From Parabacteroides sp. Marseille-P3160 (GTDB lineage: Bacteria; Bacteroidota; Bacteroidia; Bacteroidales; Tannerellaceae), in NCBI RefSeq assembly GCF_900162725.1, contig NZ_LT799418.1, positions 1,046,597-1,110,596 on the forward strand: 64,000 bases of DNA, in the 5' to 3' direction. The notes beneath the pieces were generated by a model, which did no database searches, was not told where the DNA came from, and was given only the letters and a program-made list of their open reading frames with translations. Position numbers and translations under genes: made by a program. Positions 53,316 to 61,975 of this stretch are shown here, piece after piece. Each line of letters starts with the position of its first letter. The first letter of the stretch is position 1.

Positions 53316-54518
53316 ATGCAAACCGATAAGCTAAAAGCTTTTATACAAGAGCACCGGGAGGATGATCCGGTAGAACTTCTGCTGGGTGCTTCCCGTTATC
53401 CGGAAGTGGATGTGCCATATGCTGCAGAGCTGATTGCGGCCAGGAAGCAGATCAAGGACAAGCTGCCGCACTGGTATGCTGACGATTCCCTTCTCTTTCC
53501 CTCTAAACTGGCGGCCGAGCAGTGCTCTTCCGAACAGACAGCCCGCTATAAGCAACGGTTGGCGGAATCGGACTGGCATCTGGCGGATTTGACCGGCGGG
53601 CTGGGTGTCGATAGTTATTTTTTCTCGCAAAAGATACACCAGGTAACGTATATCGAGCGTTTTCCCAGCTATTGTGAGGCCGCACGGTCTAATTTTTCGG
53701 CTTTGGGCATAGGGAATATCCGGGTTATCCAGGGAAATTCGGTCGATCTGCTGCCGGAGTTGGAGAATGTCGATTGTTTTTATCTCGACCCGGCGCGGCG
53801 GGGGGAAGGAAATCGGCGCGTTTTCGCCCTTTCGGATTGCGAGCCGGATCTGACGCAACTGCTTTCCCGCTTATTGCGGAAAGCGCCCCGGGTGATTGCC
53901 AAGCTCTCCCCGATGTTAGATATTCAGCACACACTGAAACAGTTGCCTGGGACGGAGGAGGTGCATGTTCTTTCGGTAAAGAATGAATGCAAGGAATTGC
54001 TTTTTATTATCGCTCGGGATCCGGCGGAAAAGAAAGAGCCTGCCATTTACTGCGTCAACTTTCCGGCGGAAGGCGAAGAGCAGTCGTACCGCTTTACTTT
54101 AGCAGAAGAACGGGAGAGTCATGCCGGGCTGGCGGATGGGGCGGCGGCCTTTCTTTACGAACCTAACGCCTCCATCCTAAAGGCCGGCGCTTACCAGTCG
54201 ATCGCTATTCGGTATGGATTGCGGAAGCTGCATTCGAACAGTCATCTTTATACTTCGGAACGGCGGATCGCTTTTCCGGGGCGGACCTTTGTTGTAGAGG
54301 AATCGATACCTTGCAACGGCAAGACCATGAAGACGATTGCGAAAAAAATTCCCCAAGCCAATCTGACTGTACGCAATTTTCCTCTTTCCGTCCGCGAATT
54401 ACGCCAACGGACGAAGATCGCCGAAGGGGGCGAGGTTTATCTCTTTGCTACTACGCTTGCTTCCGGCGCGAAGGTACTGATCCGCTGTGTCAAGCCAGAT
54501 GCGGTATCAACTGAATAA
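53316..54518 (+). CDS. Class I SAM methyltransferase with THUMP-like C-terminal domain
   Basis: A 400-residue protein. The N-terminal helical part is followed by a Rossmann methyltransferase (LADLTGGLGVDSYFFSQ as SAM site, FYLDPARRGEGNRRVF as the catalytic loop) and a C-terminal THUMP-like domain (about 320-395: TVRNFPLSVRELRQRTKI). It is widespread in Bacteroidetes and presumably modifies an RNA, but the target is not known to me. The start 53316 is set by the promoter. Confidence 0.82.
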   Translation: MQTDKLKAFIQEHREDDPVELLLGASRYPEVDVPYAAELIAARKQIKDKLPHWYADDSLLFPSKLAAEQCSSEQTARYKQRLAESDWHLADLTGGLGVDSYFFSQKIHQVTYIERFPSYCEAARSNFSALGIGNIRVIQGNSVDLLPELENVDCFYLDPARRGEGNRRVFALSDCEPDLTQLLSRLLRKAPRVIAKLSPMLDIQHTLKQLPGTEEVHVLSVKNECKELLFIIARDPAEKKEPAIYCVNFPAEGEEQSYRFTLAEERESHAGLADGAAAFLYEPNASILKAGAYQSIAIRYGLRKLHSNSHLYTSERRIAFPGRTFVVEESIPCNGKTMKTIAKKIPQANLTVRNFPLSVRELRQRTKIAEGGEVYLFATTLASGAKVLIRCVKPDAVSTE

Positions 54519-56180
54519 TAATAGGATAAGTTGGGCGGAAATCACCCGGATAAACATAGAGAGCGGGTAGACGGTCGCATAAGTTACCGAAGGTTCATCT
54601 CCTTCGACTGTCGTATTGGCGTAACTCAACGCCATCGGATTCGCCATGCTTCCGCAGAGCATTCCTATGTTTTGGGCATAGTCCACATGTAGGAAACGAG
54701 AAGTAATAAAGCCGACCAGCAAAACCGGAACCAGCGTCAGGCAAAAGCCGATGGATACCCAGATGAGTCCCTGGTTGCTGAAAACGGTTTCGAAGAATTG
54801 TCCCCCGGACTGAAGTCCCAGTCCTCCCAGATAGATGACGATACCTAATTGGCGGATCATCAGGTTGGCGCTCTGCGTGGTATAGGTCGTCATATGGAAA
54901 CGGGGGCCGAACGCACCCATCAGGATGCCGACAATGATCGGACCGCCCGCGATCCCCAATTTGATCGGCGTACTGAGTCCCGGGATCTGGATTGGAATTA
55001 GTCCCAGCAATACCCCCATGGAGATGCCGAGGAAGATGGCAATCAGGTTCGGATTATCCAACCGTTTGATTTCATCGCCCAATATCTTTCCGACATTTTT
55101 GACGGAATTGGCTTCCCCGACAATTGTCAACTTGTCTCCCAATTGCAGGTGAAGATTGGGAGAGGCGATAAGGTCTATGCCCGCGCGGTTAACCCGTGTA
55201 ATGTTAATTCCATACAAGTTGCGCAGGCGCAAGGAACCCAGCCGGACGCCGTTGATCTTGTCGCGCGTAACGACGATTCGGCGGGAAATCAATTGGCTGT
55301 CAATAGCATCCCAGTTGATGTCCTCTTTGTTCCAATCCACCTCTTCCTGCATGCCGAACAGCAGGCGGATATTTTCCAAATCTCCTTTGGAGGAAATCAC
55401 AAGTAGGTGGTCATTGGGCTCCAGTTTGACATCAGAGGTCGGGATGCTGACCTTACCGTTTCTCCAGATCCGGGAAATGACGAAATGCATATGGGAGAGT
55501 TTGACTACTTCGCGGACGCTTTTGTCGAAAATAGCAGGGTTGCTGACTCTGAATTCCGAGATCTTCGTTTGGTCTTTGCTCTCTTCCTTCGACATTGTTT
55601 GCTCTTTTCCGGAAAAGAAGAGGGCCTTTAGGACGATGATAGCCAGAATGACTCCGACGACCCCAAGTGGATAGGTAACGGCACAGGCAAGCGCCATGTC
55701 CGTAACCCCTTTGGTGTTACCCGGATCCATCTGAAGGAGAGCCTGTTGTCCGGCTCCGAGAGCTGGAGTGTTGGTTACTGCTCCGCAGAGGAGGCCGACC
55801 ATATCAGACAGAGGGATTCCCGTTGTCCAATGGAAGACGAGAGTAAATATCAGTCCCAATAGAATTAAGGCCATGGAGATGGTATTAAGCTTGATACCGC
55901 TTTTCTTAAAGGAAGAGAAAAATCCCGGCCCTACCTGTAATCCTAAAGCGTAGACAAAGAGTATCAGCCCGAAGTTTTGGGCCAACATCAACATCATCGG
56001 GTCGACAACCAACCCGAAATGCCCGGCAATGATTCCAGTGAAAAAGACGAAAGTAATACCTAAGGAGACTCCGAATATTTTCAGTTTCCCTAATGATAAT
56101 CCAATAGCAGATACTAAAGAGAGAATAATTACAGCCTGCACGGTGGATTGTCCATCAAAGGCTTCCGTCAACCAATTCAT
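54507..56180 (-). CDS. YidE/AspT-type putative transporter with two TrkA-C domains
   Basis: A 557-residue membrane protein: about five helices, two RCK/TrkA-C domains (about 205-290 and 295-375: PNDHLLVISSKGDLENI and LQLGDKLTIVGE), and about five more helices (LGLQSGGQFFETVF, GMLCGSMANPMALSYANT). The family includes the aspartate:alanine exchanger AspT; YidE members have no agreed substrate. It overlaps the 3' end of the convergent methyltransferase gene by 12 bp. Confidence 0.88.
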   Translation of the reverse strand: MNWLTEAFDGQSTVQAVIILSLVSAIGLSLGKLKIFGVSLGITFVFFTGIIAGHFGLVVDPMMLMLAQNFGLILFVYALGLQVGPGFFSSFKKSGIKLNTISMALILLGLIFTLVFHWTTGIPLSDMVGLLCGAVTNTPALGAGQQALLQMDPGNTKGVTDMALACAVTYPLGVVGVILAIIVLKALFFSGKEQTMSKEESKDQTKISEFRVSNPAIFDKSVREVVKLSHMHFVISRIWRNGKVSIPTSDVKLEPNDHLLVISSKGDLENIRLLFGMQEEVDWNKEDINWDAIDSQLISRRIVVTRDKINGVRLGSLRLRNLYGINITRVNRAGIDLIASPNLHLQLGDKLTIVGEANSVKNVGKILGDEIKRLDNPNLIAIFLGISMGVLLGLIPIQIPGLSTPIKLGIAGGPIIVGILMGAFGPRFHMTTYTTQSANLMIRQLGIVIYLGGLGLQSGGQFFETVFSNQGLIWVSIGFCLTLVPVLLVGFITSRFLHVDYAQNIGMLCGSMANPMALSYANTTVEGDEPSVTYATVYPLSMFIRVISAQLILLLFS

Positions 56181-56205
56181 AAGATAGCTTGTCTTTTTTC
56201 GCCGG

Positions 56206-56213
56206 CAAATATA
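56206..56213 (-). promoter_or_regulatory. -7 promoter box of the YidE-type gene
   Basis: Minus-strand TATATTTG, a perfect TAnnTTTG match 25 bp before the start codon. Confidence 0.6.
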
Positions 56214-56338
56214 ATAGATTAATCTGTATCATCCGGCTGGAAAGAGAGCATATTGTCACTAAAAGTGCATAGAACTGTATTTATTAAAGTGACCCGAATT
56301 ACTTTTCGTCTCTTTTCAGGGAAAAATCGGATTATTAT

Positions 56339-57061
56339 TTAGATCTCCCTGATTTTAATATTCTTGAACCAGCAGTTGTATCCATGGTCTTGCAGGCCAA
56401 TGTAACCTTCTCTGGCGGGGCCCTCCTTAAATCCTTCCCAATCTTTGAATTTGCTTCCTGCCACGAGCGCTTTCCACTCGGGTGTCCAGAGTTCGTATTC
56501 AACTACTTTCACACCGTTTTGAGTGTGGGTCACCTTACCTTCTTTCACCCGGACTACGATGGTATTCCATTCTCCCGCAGGCTTGGCGTTTTGCGGTAGT
56601 GCGGGAAGCATGTCGTAAAGGGAGCCGGCAAGATGATTTGTCAGTTTGTTATCCCCGGCATTCCAGTTGTCGAGCACTTGTATCTCCGGTGCTGCGTAAT
56701 AAATAGGTTTGTTCGGGTATTCAACGATGTTATAGAAAATACCGGAGTTTCCCTCTCGCTCGATTTTCCAATCGATGGACAGCTCAAAGTTTTTGAATTT
56801 CTTCTTTCCGAAGAGGATATCACCCCCTTGTCCCTGCCCGGCTTTTTCTCCCCTGCTGACCTTCATCGCATTTTCGTCGATCACCCAGTTGGGTGCTATT
56901 TCCGTCGAATTGCATTTTCTCCATCCATCCATTGATTTTCCGTCGAAGAGCAGTATCCATCCGTCTTTCTTTTCCTGATTGGAAAGGCTGTTATCCTTTT
57001 GCGCTTGTACATTCATAACACATAGCGCGGTAATGAGAAGAGATAAAATTGTCGTTTTCAT
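56339..57061 (-). CDS. Secreted DUF1080 (3-keto-disaccharide hydrolase-like) protein
   Basis: A 240-residue protein with signal peptide (ending NVQAQK) and one concanavalin-like DUF1080 domain: DGWILLFDGKSMDGWRK, DILFGKKKFKNFELSIDWK, GNSGIFYNIVEYPN, EWNTIVVRV and GYIGLQDHGYNCWFKNIKI. Some members hydrolyse 3-keto-glycosides; others only bind sugars. There is no oxidoreductase partner nearby. Confidence 0.85.
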   Translation of the reverse strand: MKTTILSLLITALCVMNVQAQKDNSLSNQEKKDGWILLFDGKSMDGWRKCNSTEIAPNWVIDENAMKVSRGEKAGQGQGGDILFGKKKFKNFELSIDWKIEREGNSGIFYNIVEYPNKPIYYAAPEIQVLDNWNAGDNKLTNHLAGSLYDMLPALPQNAKPAGEWNTIVVRVKEGKVTHTQNGVKVVEYELWTPEWKALVAGSKFKDWEGFKEGPAREGYIGLQDHGYNCWFKNIKIREI

Positions 57062-57181
57062 GTCGTTTTAATTTTTATTCTTAAGATTAATAGTTGATTC
57101 TTGCGATATCATCATTCAAAGATATGGATTCTTGAAAAATAAATACTTTGTACAAGCGGATATTTTCGGGATATTTTTCTC

Positions 57182-59110
57182 TTATTTCCCGGATTCATCC
57201 GTATCCTCCGGTTGGTAGGAGAGTATATTGTCTGCCAGATGGAACTGAAAGTCGTTTTCTGCAAGGAAACGGATAACTTTTAGTGTCTTTTCCTTCGGGA
57301 AGGGGAGGGCCTGGGACAGTTCCAGTACCGGCTTTTCTTTTTCCCGCAGCGATTGGGCCAAGGATTCGCGGATCCGGTTGAATTCCCAGTTGGTCAGTCC
57401 GGATTGGCTCTTGCTCAGGCAAACATCGCAGCAGCCGCAATCGCGGCTCTCTTTCTCACCCAGATAGGATAGAAGCAGGCGGGAGCGGCAATAGCGGTCG
57501 TTTCCGATGTATTCCAGCACTTTGTCTATCCGGTACTGAAGCCGTTCCTTCCGGTTTTCGTAGACTGGGCGGTCGATCCGGACGTATTTCAATTCTTCCC
57601 GGCTTCGGGTAAATATGATCTGCGGCATTTTTTTCTGTGGAATATAATGGATAATCCGGTATTTAGACAGGCCAGTTAAGGTTTGGTATACTTCATCAGC
57701 CGTCGCATTGGCGCGGGTTGCGATTAACGATTCGTCGATGTAGATATAATCGGCGAAGAGGCCGGTGTAAGAACGGAGAATGACCTGGATGATTTCGTCC
57801 GTCCGCTTATCTTGCGTCAGCGATCGATATAGCTCTTCCCGGGTGACAAGGAACATCAGACGGGAGGCATTTTCCGGGTCTTCGGTATATTCGATGTAAC
57901 CCGCCAGTTCCAATATTTTCAGGGCATAGTGCGCTTGCAGGATGGAAAAGTGATAGGCGGCGCAAAAGGCAGCTAATGGGAAGTCGTGGGTCGTGAAGAA
58001 GCCGTAACCGGCGGCAATCTGAAAGTAATTGCCCAGCGCCTCGTACACCCGGAGGATAAATTCCTTTGCCGGAAACTCATCCGACAGGCGTTTCTTTAGT
58101 TTCGTATTATCCTGATTGGAACAGAGTGCGACAGCATAAGCCTTTTCCCCGTCACGGCCGGCGCGGCCCGCCTCCTGGTAGTATTCTTCCAGCGAACCGG
58201 GCATATCCATATGGACGACAAGGCGCACGTCCGGTTTATCGATCCCCATGCCGAACGCATTGGTCGAAACGATGACGCGGCATTCGCCGCTTTTCCAGCG
58301 GTTCTGCCGTTGGGTCTTTTCTTCCCGGTTTAGCCCGGCATGGAAATAGTTGGCGGAGATGCCGGCCTGTTGCAAGACAGAAGCAATCTCTTTCGTGCTT
58401 TTCCGGTTCCGCACATATACGATAGCCGTCCCGGGGACTTTCTGCAGGAGACGGACAAGTTGCTGCATCTTGTTCTCCGTATGGCGGACGATATAGGCCA
58501 GATTGGGGCGGGCGAAACTTTTCTGAAAGACGTTCTTTTCCTTGAAATGCAGTTTCTCTTGAATGTCCTGGACAACCTCCGGAGTCGCGGTGGCCGTCAA
58601 TGCCAGGACAGGGACGCCCGGCAATTGGTCGCGTATCTCTGCAATATGAAGGTAGCTCGGGCGGAAGTCGTATCCCCATTGAGAGATGCAATGGCTTTCG
58701 TCCACGACCAGCAGGCAGACTTTCATCGCCTGCAGTTTTATCCGGAAGATCTCGGTATAAAGCCGTTCGGGTGAGATATACAGGAATTTGTAATTCCCAT
58801 AGATACAGTTTTCCAACTGGATCAGGATCTCTCGGCGCGTCATGCCGGAATAAACGGTTGTCGCTTTGATACCGATCCTCCGCAGATTGTCCACCTGGTC
58901 TTTCATCAGGGCGATCAGTGGGGTAACAACAATGCAGATGCCTTCCATCGCCATCGCCGGAACCTGAAAGGTCAGCGATTTTCCCCCGCCGGTGGGCATC
59001 AGTCCGAGAGTATCTTTTCCTTCGCTTACCGAATGGATAATGTCTTCCTGTAAAGGACGGAAGGAGGTATACCCCCAGTACTTTTTTACTATCTCATGGT
59101 AGATGTCCAT
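57182..59110 (-). CDS. recQ: ATP-dependent DNA helicase RecQ
   Basis: A 642-residue protein with helicase motifs LMPTGGGKSLTFQVPA (Walker A), VVDESHCISQWGYDFRPSY, LALTATATPEV, TNAFGMGIDKPDVR and QEAGRAGRDG, a zinc site ending CGCCDVC, and a winged helix. It unwinds DNA in recombination and repair. It is 3 bp downstream of recJ on the same strand, an operon of two enzymes that act together in end processing. Confidence 0.94.
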   Translation of the reverse strand: MDIYHEIVKKYWGYTSFRPLQEDIIHSVSEGKDTLGLMPTGGGKSLTFQVPAMAMEGICIVVTPLIALMKDQVDNLRRIGIKATTVYSGMTRREILIQLENCIYGNYKFLYISPERLYTEIFRIKLQAMKVCLLVVDESHCISQWGYDFRPSYLHIAEIRDQLPGVPVLALTATATPEVVQDIQEKLHFKEKNVFQKSFARPNLAYIVRHTENKMQQLVRLLQKVPGTAIVYVRNRKSTKEIASVLQQAGISANYFHAGLNREEKTQRQNRWKSGECRVIVSTNAFGMGIDKPDVRLVVHMDMPGSLEEYYQEAGRAGRDGEKAYAVALCSNQDNTKLKKRLSDEFPAKEFILRVYEALGNYFQIAAGYGFFTTHDFPLAAFCAAYHFSILQAHYALKILELAGYIEYTEDPENASRLMFLVTREELYRSLTQDKRTDEIIQVILRSYTGLFADYIYIDESLIATRANATADEVYQTLTGLSKYRIIHYIPQKKMPQIIFTRSREELKYVRIDRPVYENRKERLQYRIDKVLEYIGNDRYCRSRLLLSYLGEKESRDCGCCDVCLSKSQSGLTNWEFNRIRESLAQSLREKEKPVLELSQALPFPKEKTLKVIRFLAENDFQFHLADNILSYQPEDTDESGK

Positions 59111-59113
59111 GAA

Positions 59114-60838
59114 TTATTCATCAGAAGGCTTGATATCTTTCACCATCAATTGGATGGTCGTATTGCCATTATATGTATTCTCTTCGATCGTGTAGCAAAG
59201 GTCGAACGGCTTCATCTCTTTTATATAGTTGTTGTGCTGGTGCATTCCGAAAGCGATGGCATGGATCGGGCTGTAAGAGCCGCTGTCGATGAGTTCCAGT
59301 TTCAGATGTTCCAGGTCTTTTCCGACCAGTTTGCTGGTGCCATAATCCTGTACCTGTCGGGAGCAGAAGATCGGTTTTTCGTTTTCCGGCCCGAAAGGAT
59401 TCATCTTCTTAAGCTCACTGACAAATTTACTATTGATCTCTTTCAGGTTGATGACGGCGTCGATATCGAGCTGTGGAGTCATTTGTTCCGGAATGATCTC
59501 CTTGGCTGCCAGATCCATGAACCGTTTGGTGAATGCCTCCAGGTTCTCTTCTTTCATGGACAGGCCGGCAGCGTAGGTATGCCCTCCGAAATTCTCCAGC
59601 AAGTCGCGGCAGCTTTCGATCGCCTTATAGATGTCGAAGCCGCTCACCGAACGAGCCGACCCGGTGATCAGGTTGTTCGATTTAGTCAGCACCAATGCCG
59701 GGCGGAAATATTTTTCCGTCAGCCGTGAGGCGACAATGCCGATGACTCCCTTATGCCAATTAGGGTTATAGACGACCATGGCTTTCCGGTCTTCCATGTT
59801 CTTGAACTCGTCGATGATAGCATTGGCTTCGTCCGTAATGCGTTTGTCCAGTTCCCGACGTTCGTCATTGTATTGGTTAATATTTTCGCTTTTCTCCCGC
59901 GCCTCGTCCACATCCTTGGCCAAGAGTAAGTCTACTGCCTCTTTTCCGTTCATCATCCGTCCCGAAGCGTTGATCCGGGGCCCGATCTTAAAGACAATAT
60001 CGCTGATGGTAATCTCTTTACCCGACAGGCCGCAGATATTGATAATCCCTTTTAGTCCCAAGCTCGGATTGCTGTTTAGTTGCTTCAGCCCGTAATAGGC
60101 CAGTATCCGGTTTTCGCCGGTAATAGGGACAATGTCCGAGGCGATGCTGACGGCAGTCAGCTCCAACAGCTTCTCTAACGACGAGAAAGGGATGCTATTG
60201 CTTTCGGCAAAGGCCTGCATGAATTTAAAACCTACGCCGCAACCCGAGAGATGTTCGTAGGGATAGATCGAATCACTCCGTTTCGCATCCAATACCGCAA
60301 TGGCCTCGGGCAGTGTTTCATCCGGCATGTGATGGTCGCAGATAATGAAATCGATTCCTTTCTGTTTGGCATAATTAATTTTGTCGATTGCCTTAATGCC
60401 GCAATCCAAGGCGATGATAAGCGTTATTCCACTTTCCTGGGCATAGTCGATTCCTTTAAAGGAGATACCATACCCCTCGTCATACCGATCCGGAATATAA
60501 TATTCCAGTGTGGATGAATAAGGACGCAAAAATCTGTAAACCAATGAAACGGCAGTAGTGCCGTCCACGTCGTAATCCCCGTACACGAGAATTTTTTCCT
60601 TGTTGCCCAGTGCCTTGTTCAACCGTTTTACCGCCGCTTTCATATCCGGCATCAGGAAAGGGTCGTGTAAATCACTTAAACTGGGTTTAAAGTATTTCTT
60701 TGCCTCTTCGGGCGTAGTAATCCCACGTTGGACAAGTAGCCTGCATATCACCGGGTTAAGTCCCAGTTCTGCTTCCAGCTCTTTTTGCTTATGTATTTCT
60801 TCGTTTGTAGGGGTTCGAAAGTTCCATCTGGTTGTCAT
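59114..60838 (-). CDS. recJ: Single-stranded-DNA exonuclease RecJ
   Basis: A 574-residue DHH-family nuclease: YGDYDVDGTTAVSL, ALDCGIKAIDKI, DHHMPDETLPEA, GCGVGFKFMQAF, then DHHA1-like NPNWHKGVIGIVASRL and GGHTYAAGLSM. It degrades 5' single strands. It is the first gene of the recJ-recQ pair. Confidence 0.95.
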   Translation of the reverse strand: MTTRWNFRTPTNEEIHKQKELEAELGLNPVICRLLVQRGITTPEEAKKYFKPSLSDLHDPFLMPDMKAAVKRLNKALGNKEKILVYGDYDVDGTTAVSLVYRFLRPYSSTLEYYIPDRYDEGYGISFKGIDYAQESGITLIIALDCGIKAIDKINYAKQKGIDFIICDHHMPDETLPEAIAVLDAKRSDSIYPYEHLSGCGVGFKFMQAFAESNSIPFSSLEKLLELTAVSIASDIVPITGENRILAYYGLKQLNSNPSLGLKGIINICGLSGKEITISDIVFKIGPRINASGRMMNGKEAVDLLLAKDVDEAREKSENINQYNDERRELDKRITDEANAIIDEFKNMEDRKAMVVYNPNWHKGVIGIVASRLTEKYFRPALVLTKSNNLITGSARSVSGFDIYKAIESCRDLLENFGGHTYAAGLSMKEENLEAFTKRFMDLAAKEIIPEQMTPQLDIDAVINLKEINSKFVSELKKMNPFGPENEKPIFCSRQVQDYGTSKLVGKDLEHLKLELIDSGSYSPIHAIAFGMHQHNNYIKEMKPFDLCYTIEENTYNGNTTIQLMVKDIKPSDE

Positions 60839-61170
60839 TTATATATATTATTATTTTATTTCTTTCCTCTCTCGTTGTTACCCAGACAGATTTTCAGGTA
60901 TCTATTTTGGGTAATCTATTGAAATGTAAAATTAGAAATTTAAAATGGATATTTTGTTGCGTGTGGATGAAAACGTTCTTTTTTAACCTGAATTATTTTT
61001 AGGGAAAAAGAAGGAAATCTTTAAATGTTATTTGATCTATTTGTTCTTTTTAATGAGTAACAGCATTATAGCATTTATAAATGGCATTTGAGTGTTAAAG
61101 AAATATGATAAGATGTTATAATAATATTTCTATTTAAAGGGCAAATTATTGTCGGAAATCCTGTAAAAAT

Positions 61171-61249
61171 TCATAACTGTGAACGGATGCAATCATAACT
61201 ATGAATGTGCGCATTCATAGTTATGATTGTGTTCGTTCAGTACTATCAT
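61171..61249. repeat. Long palindrome with TCATAACTATGA core
   Basis: The inner arms AATCATAACTATGAATG (61191-61207) and CATTCATAGTTATGATT (61212-61228) are exact over 17 bp around TGCG. The outer parts pair imperfectly, giving arms near 39 nt. TCATAACTGTGAACG at 61171 is also a direct repeat of the inner arm. Confidence 0.75.
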
Positions 61250-61378
61250 TTTTTTTCAGTTGATAAGCGACTAGAATAGATTTCAATATTCCAATAAGAA
61301 ACGATAATAAGAAGAATAGAAAGGGGGAGGATCATTGAATTTGGATCGCTTTCTTTTTCTCTGTTTGCAAATGATTTG

Positions 61379-61386
61379 TACATTTG
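61379..61386 (+). promoter_or_regulatory. -7 promoter box of the Sua5/YrdC gene
   Basis: TACATTTG matches TAnnTTTG, 25 bp before ATG 61412. It lies within the small inverted repeat GTACAAATGTAC read on the other strand. Confidence 0.55.
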
Positions 61387-61411
61387 TACAAACATGTGTG
61401 AAAGGAACTGT

Positions 61412-61975
61412 ATGGAAGATGAAATCAAAAAGGCCTGTGAAGTCATGCAGGCAGGCGGGATTATTCTATACCCTACCGATACAATCTGGGGAATCGGGTG
61501 TGATGCAACGAATGAAGAAGCGGTGAAGAAAGTTTATGCTTTGAAGCAACGGGCAGACCATAAGGCGATGCTGGTGTTAACGGATAGCTTTGTAAAAGTG
61601 GAACGATATGTAAATGATATGCCGGAAATTGCATGGGATTTAGCGGAAGTCGCGGATCGTCCGTTGACTATAATTTACTCTGGAGCCCGAAATCTGGCGC
61701 CTTCTTTATTGGGTGAAGACGGTAGTGTGGGAATCCGTGTGACGCAGGAAACTTTTTCCCGCCGGTTGTGCGAACGCTTCCGCAAACCGATCGTTTCCAC
61801 TTCTGCCAATATCAGCGGGCAGCCCTCGCCGGCCCTTTTCAAAGAAATTTCGGAAGAGATAAAGGCAGGTGTGGATTATATTGTCAATTACCGCCGGGAC
61901 GACACTCAAAAAGCGAAACCCTCAGGTATTATTAAACTCGGACCCGGAGGCGAAGTTAAAGTAATCAGAGAATAA
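61412..61975 (+). CDS. tsaC: L-threonylcarbamoyladenylate synthase (Sua5/YciO/YrdC)
   Basis: A 187-residue YrdC-domain protein: GGIILYPTDTIWGIGCDATN, KVYALKQRADHKAMLVL, RPLTIIYSGARNL, VGIRVTQETFSRRLCERF, and PIVSTSANISGQPSP. It makes the threonylcarbamoyl-AMP used for t6A37 in tRNA. The start 61412 follows AAAGGA and the promoter at 61379; an earlier in-frame ATG at 61376 would lie at the promoter. Its stop overlaps the next start by one base (TAATG). Confidence 0.9.
   Translation: MEDEIKKACEVMQAGGIILYPTDTIWGIGCDATNEEAVKKVYALKQRADHKAMLVLTDSFVKVERYVNDMPEIAWDLAEVADRPLTIIYSGARNLAPSLLGEDGSVGIRVTQETFSRRLCERFRKPIVSTSANISGQPSPALFKEISEEIKAGVDYIVNYRRDDTQKAKPSGIIKLGPGGEVKVIRE

Larger units (their letters stand above)
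60839..61411. other. Long intergenic region with a palindrome
   Basis: This is 570 bp of AT-rich DNA between the divergent recJ and Sua5/YrdC genes. Apart from the palindrome at 61171-61249 and the promoter at 61379, I see no gene. A weak minus-strand TACATTTC at 60921-60928 might serve recJ. Confidence 0.6.
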
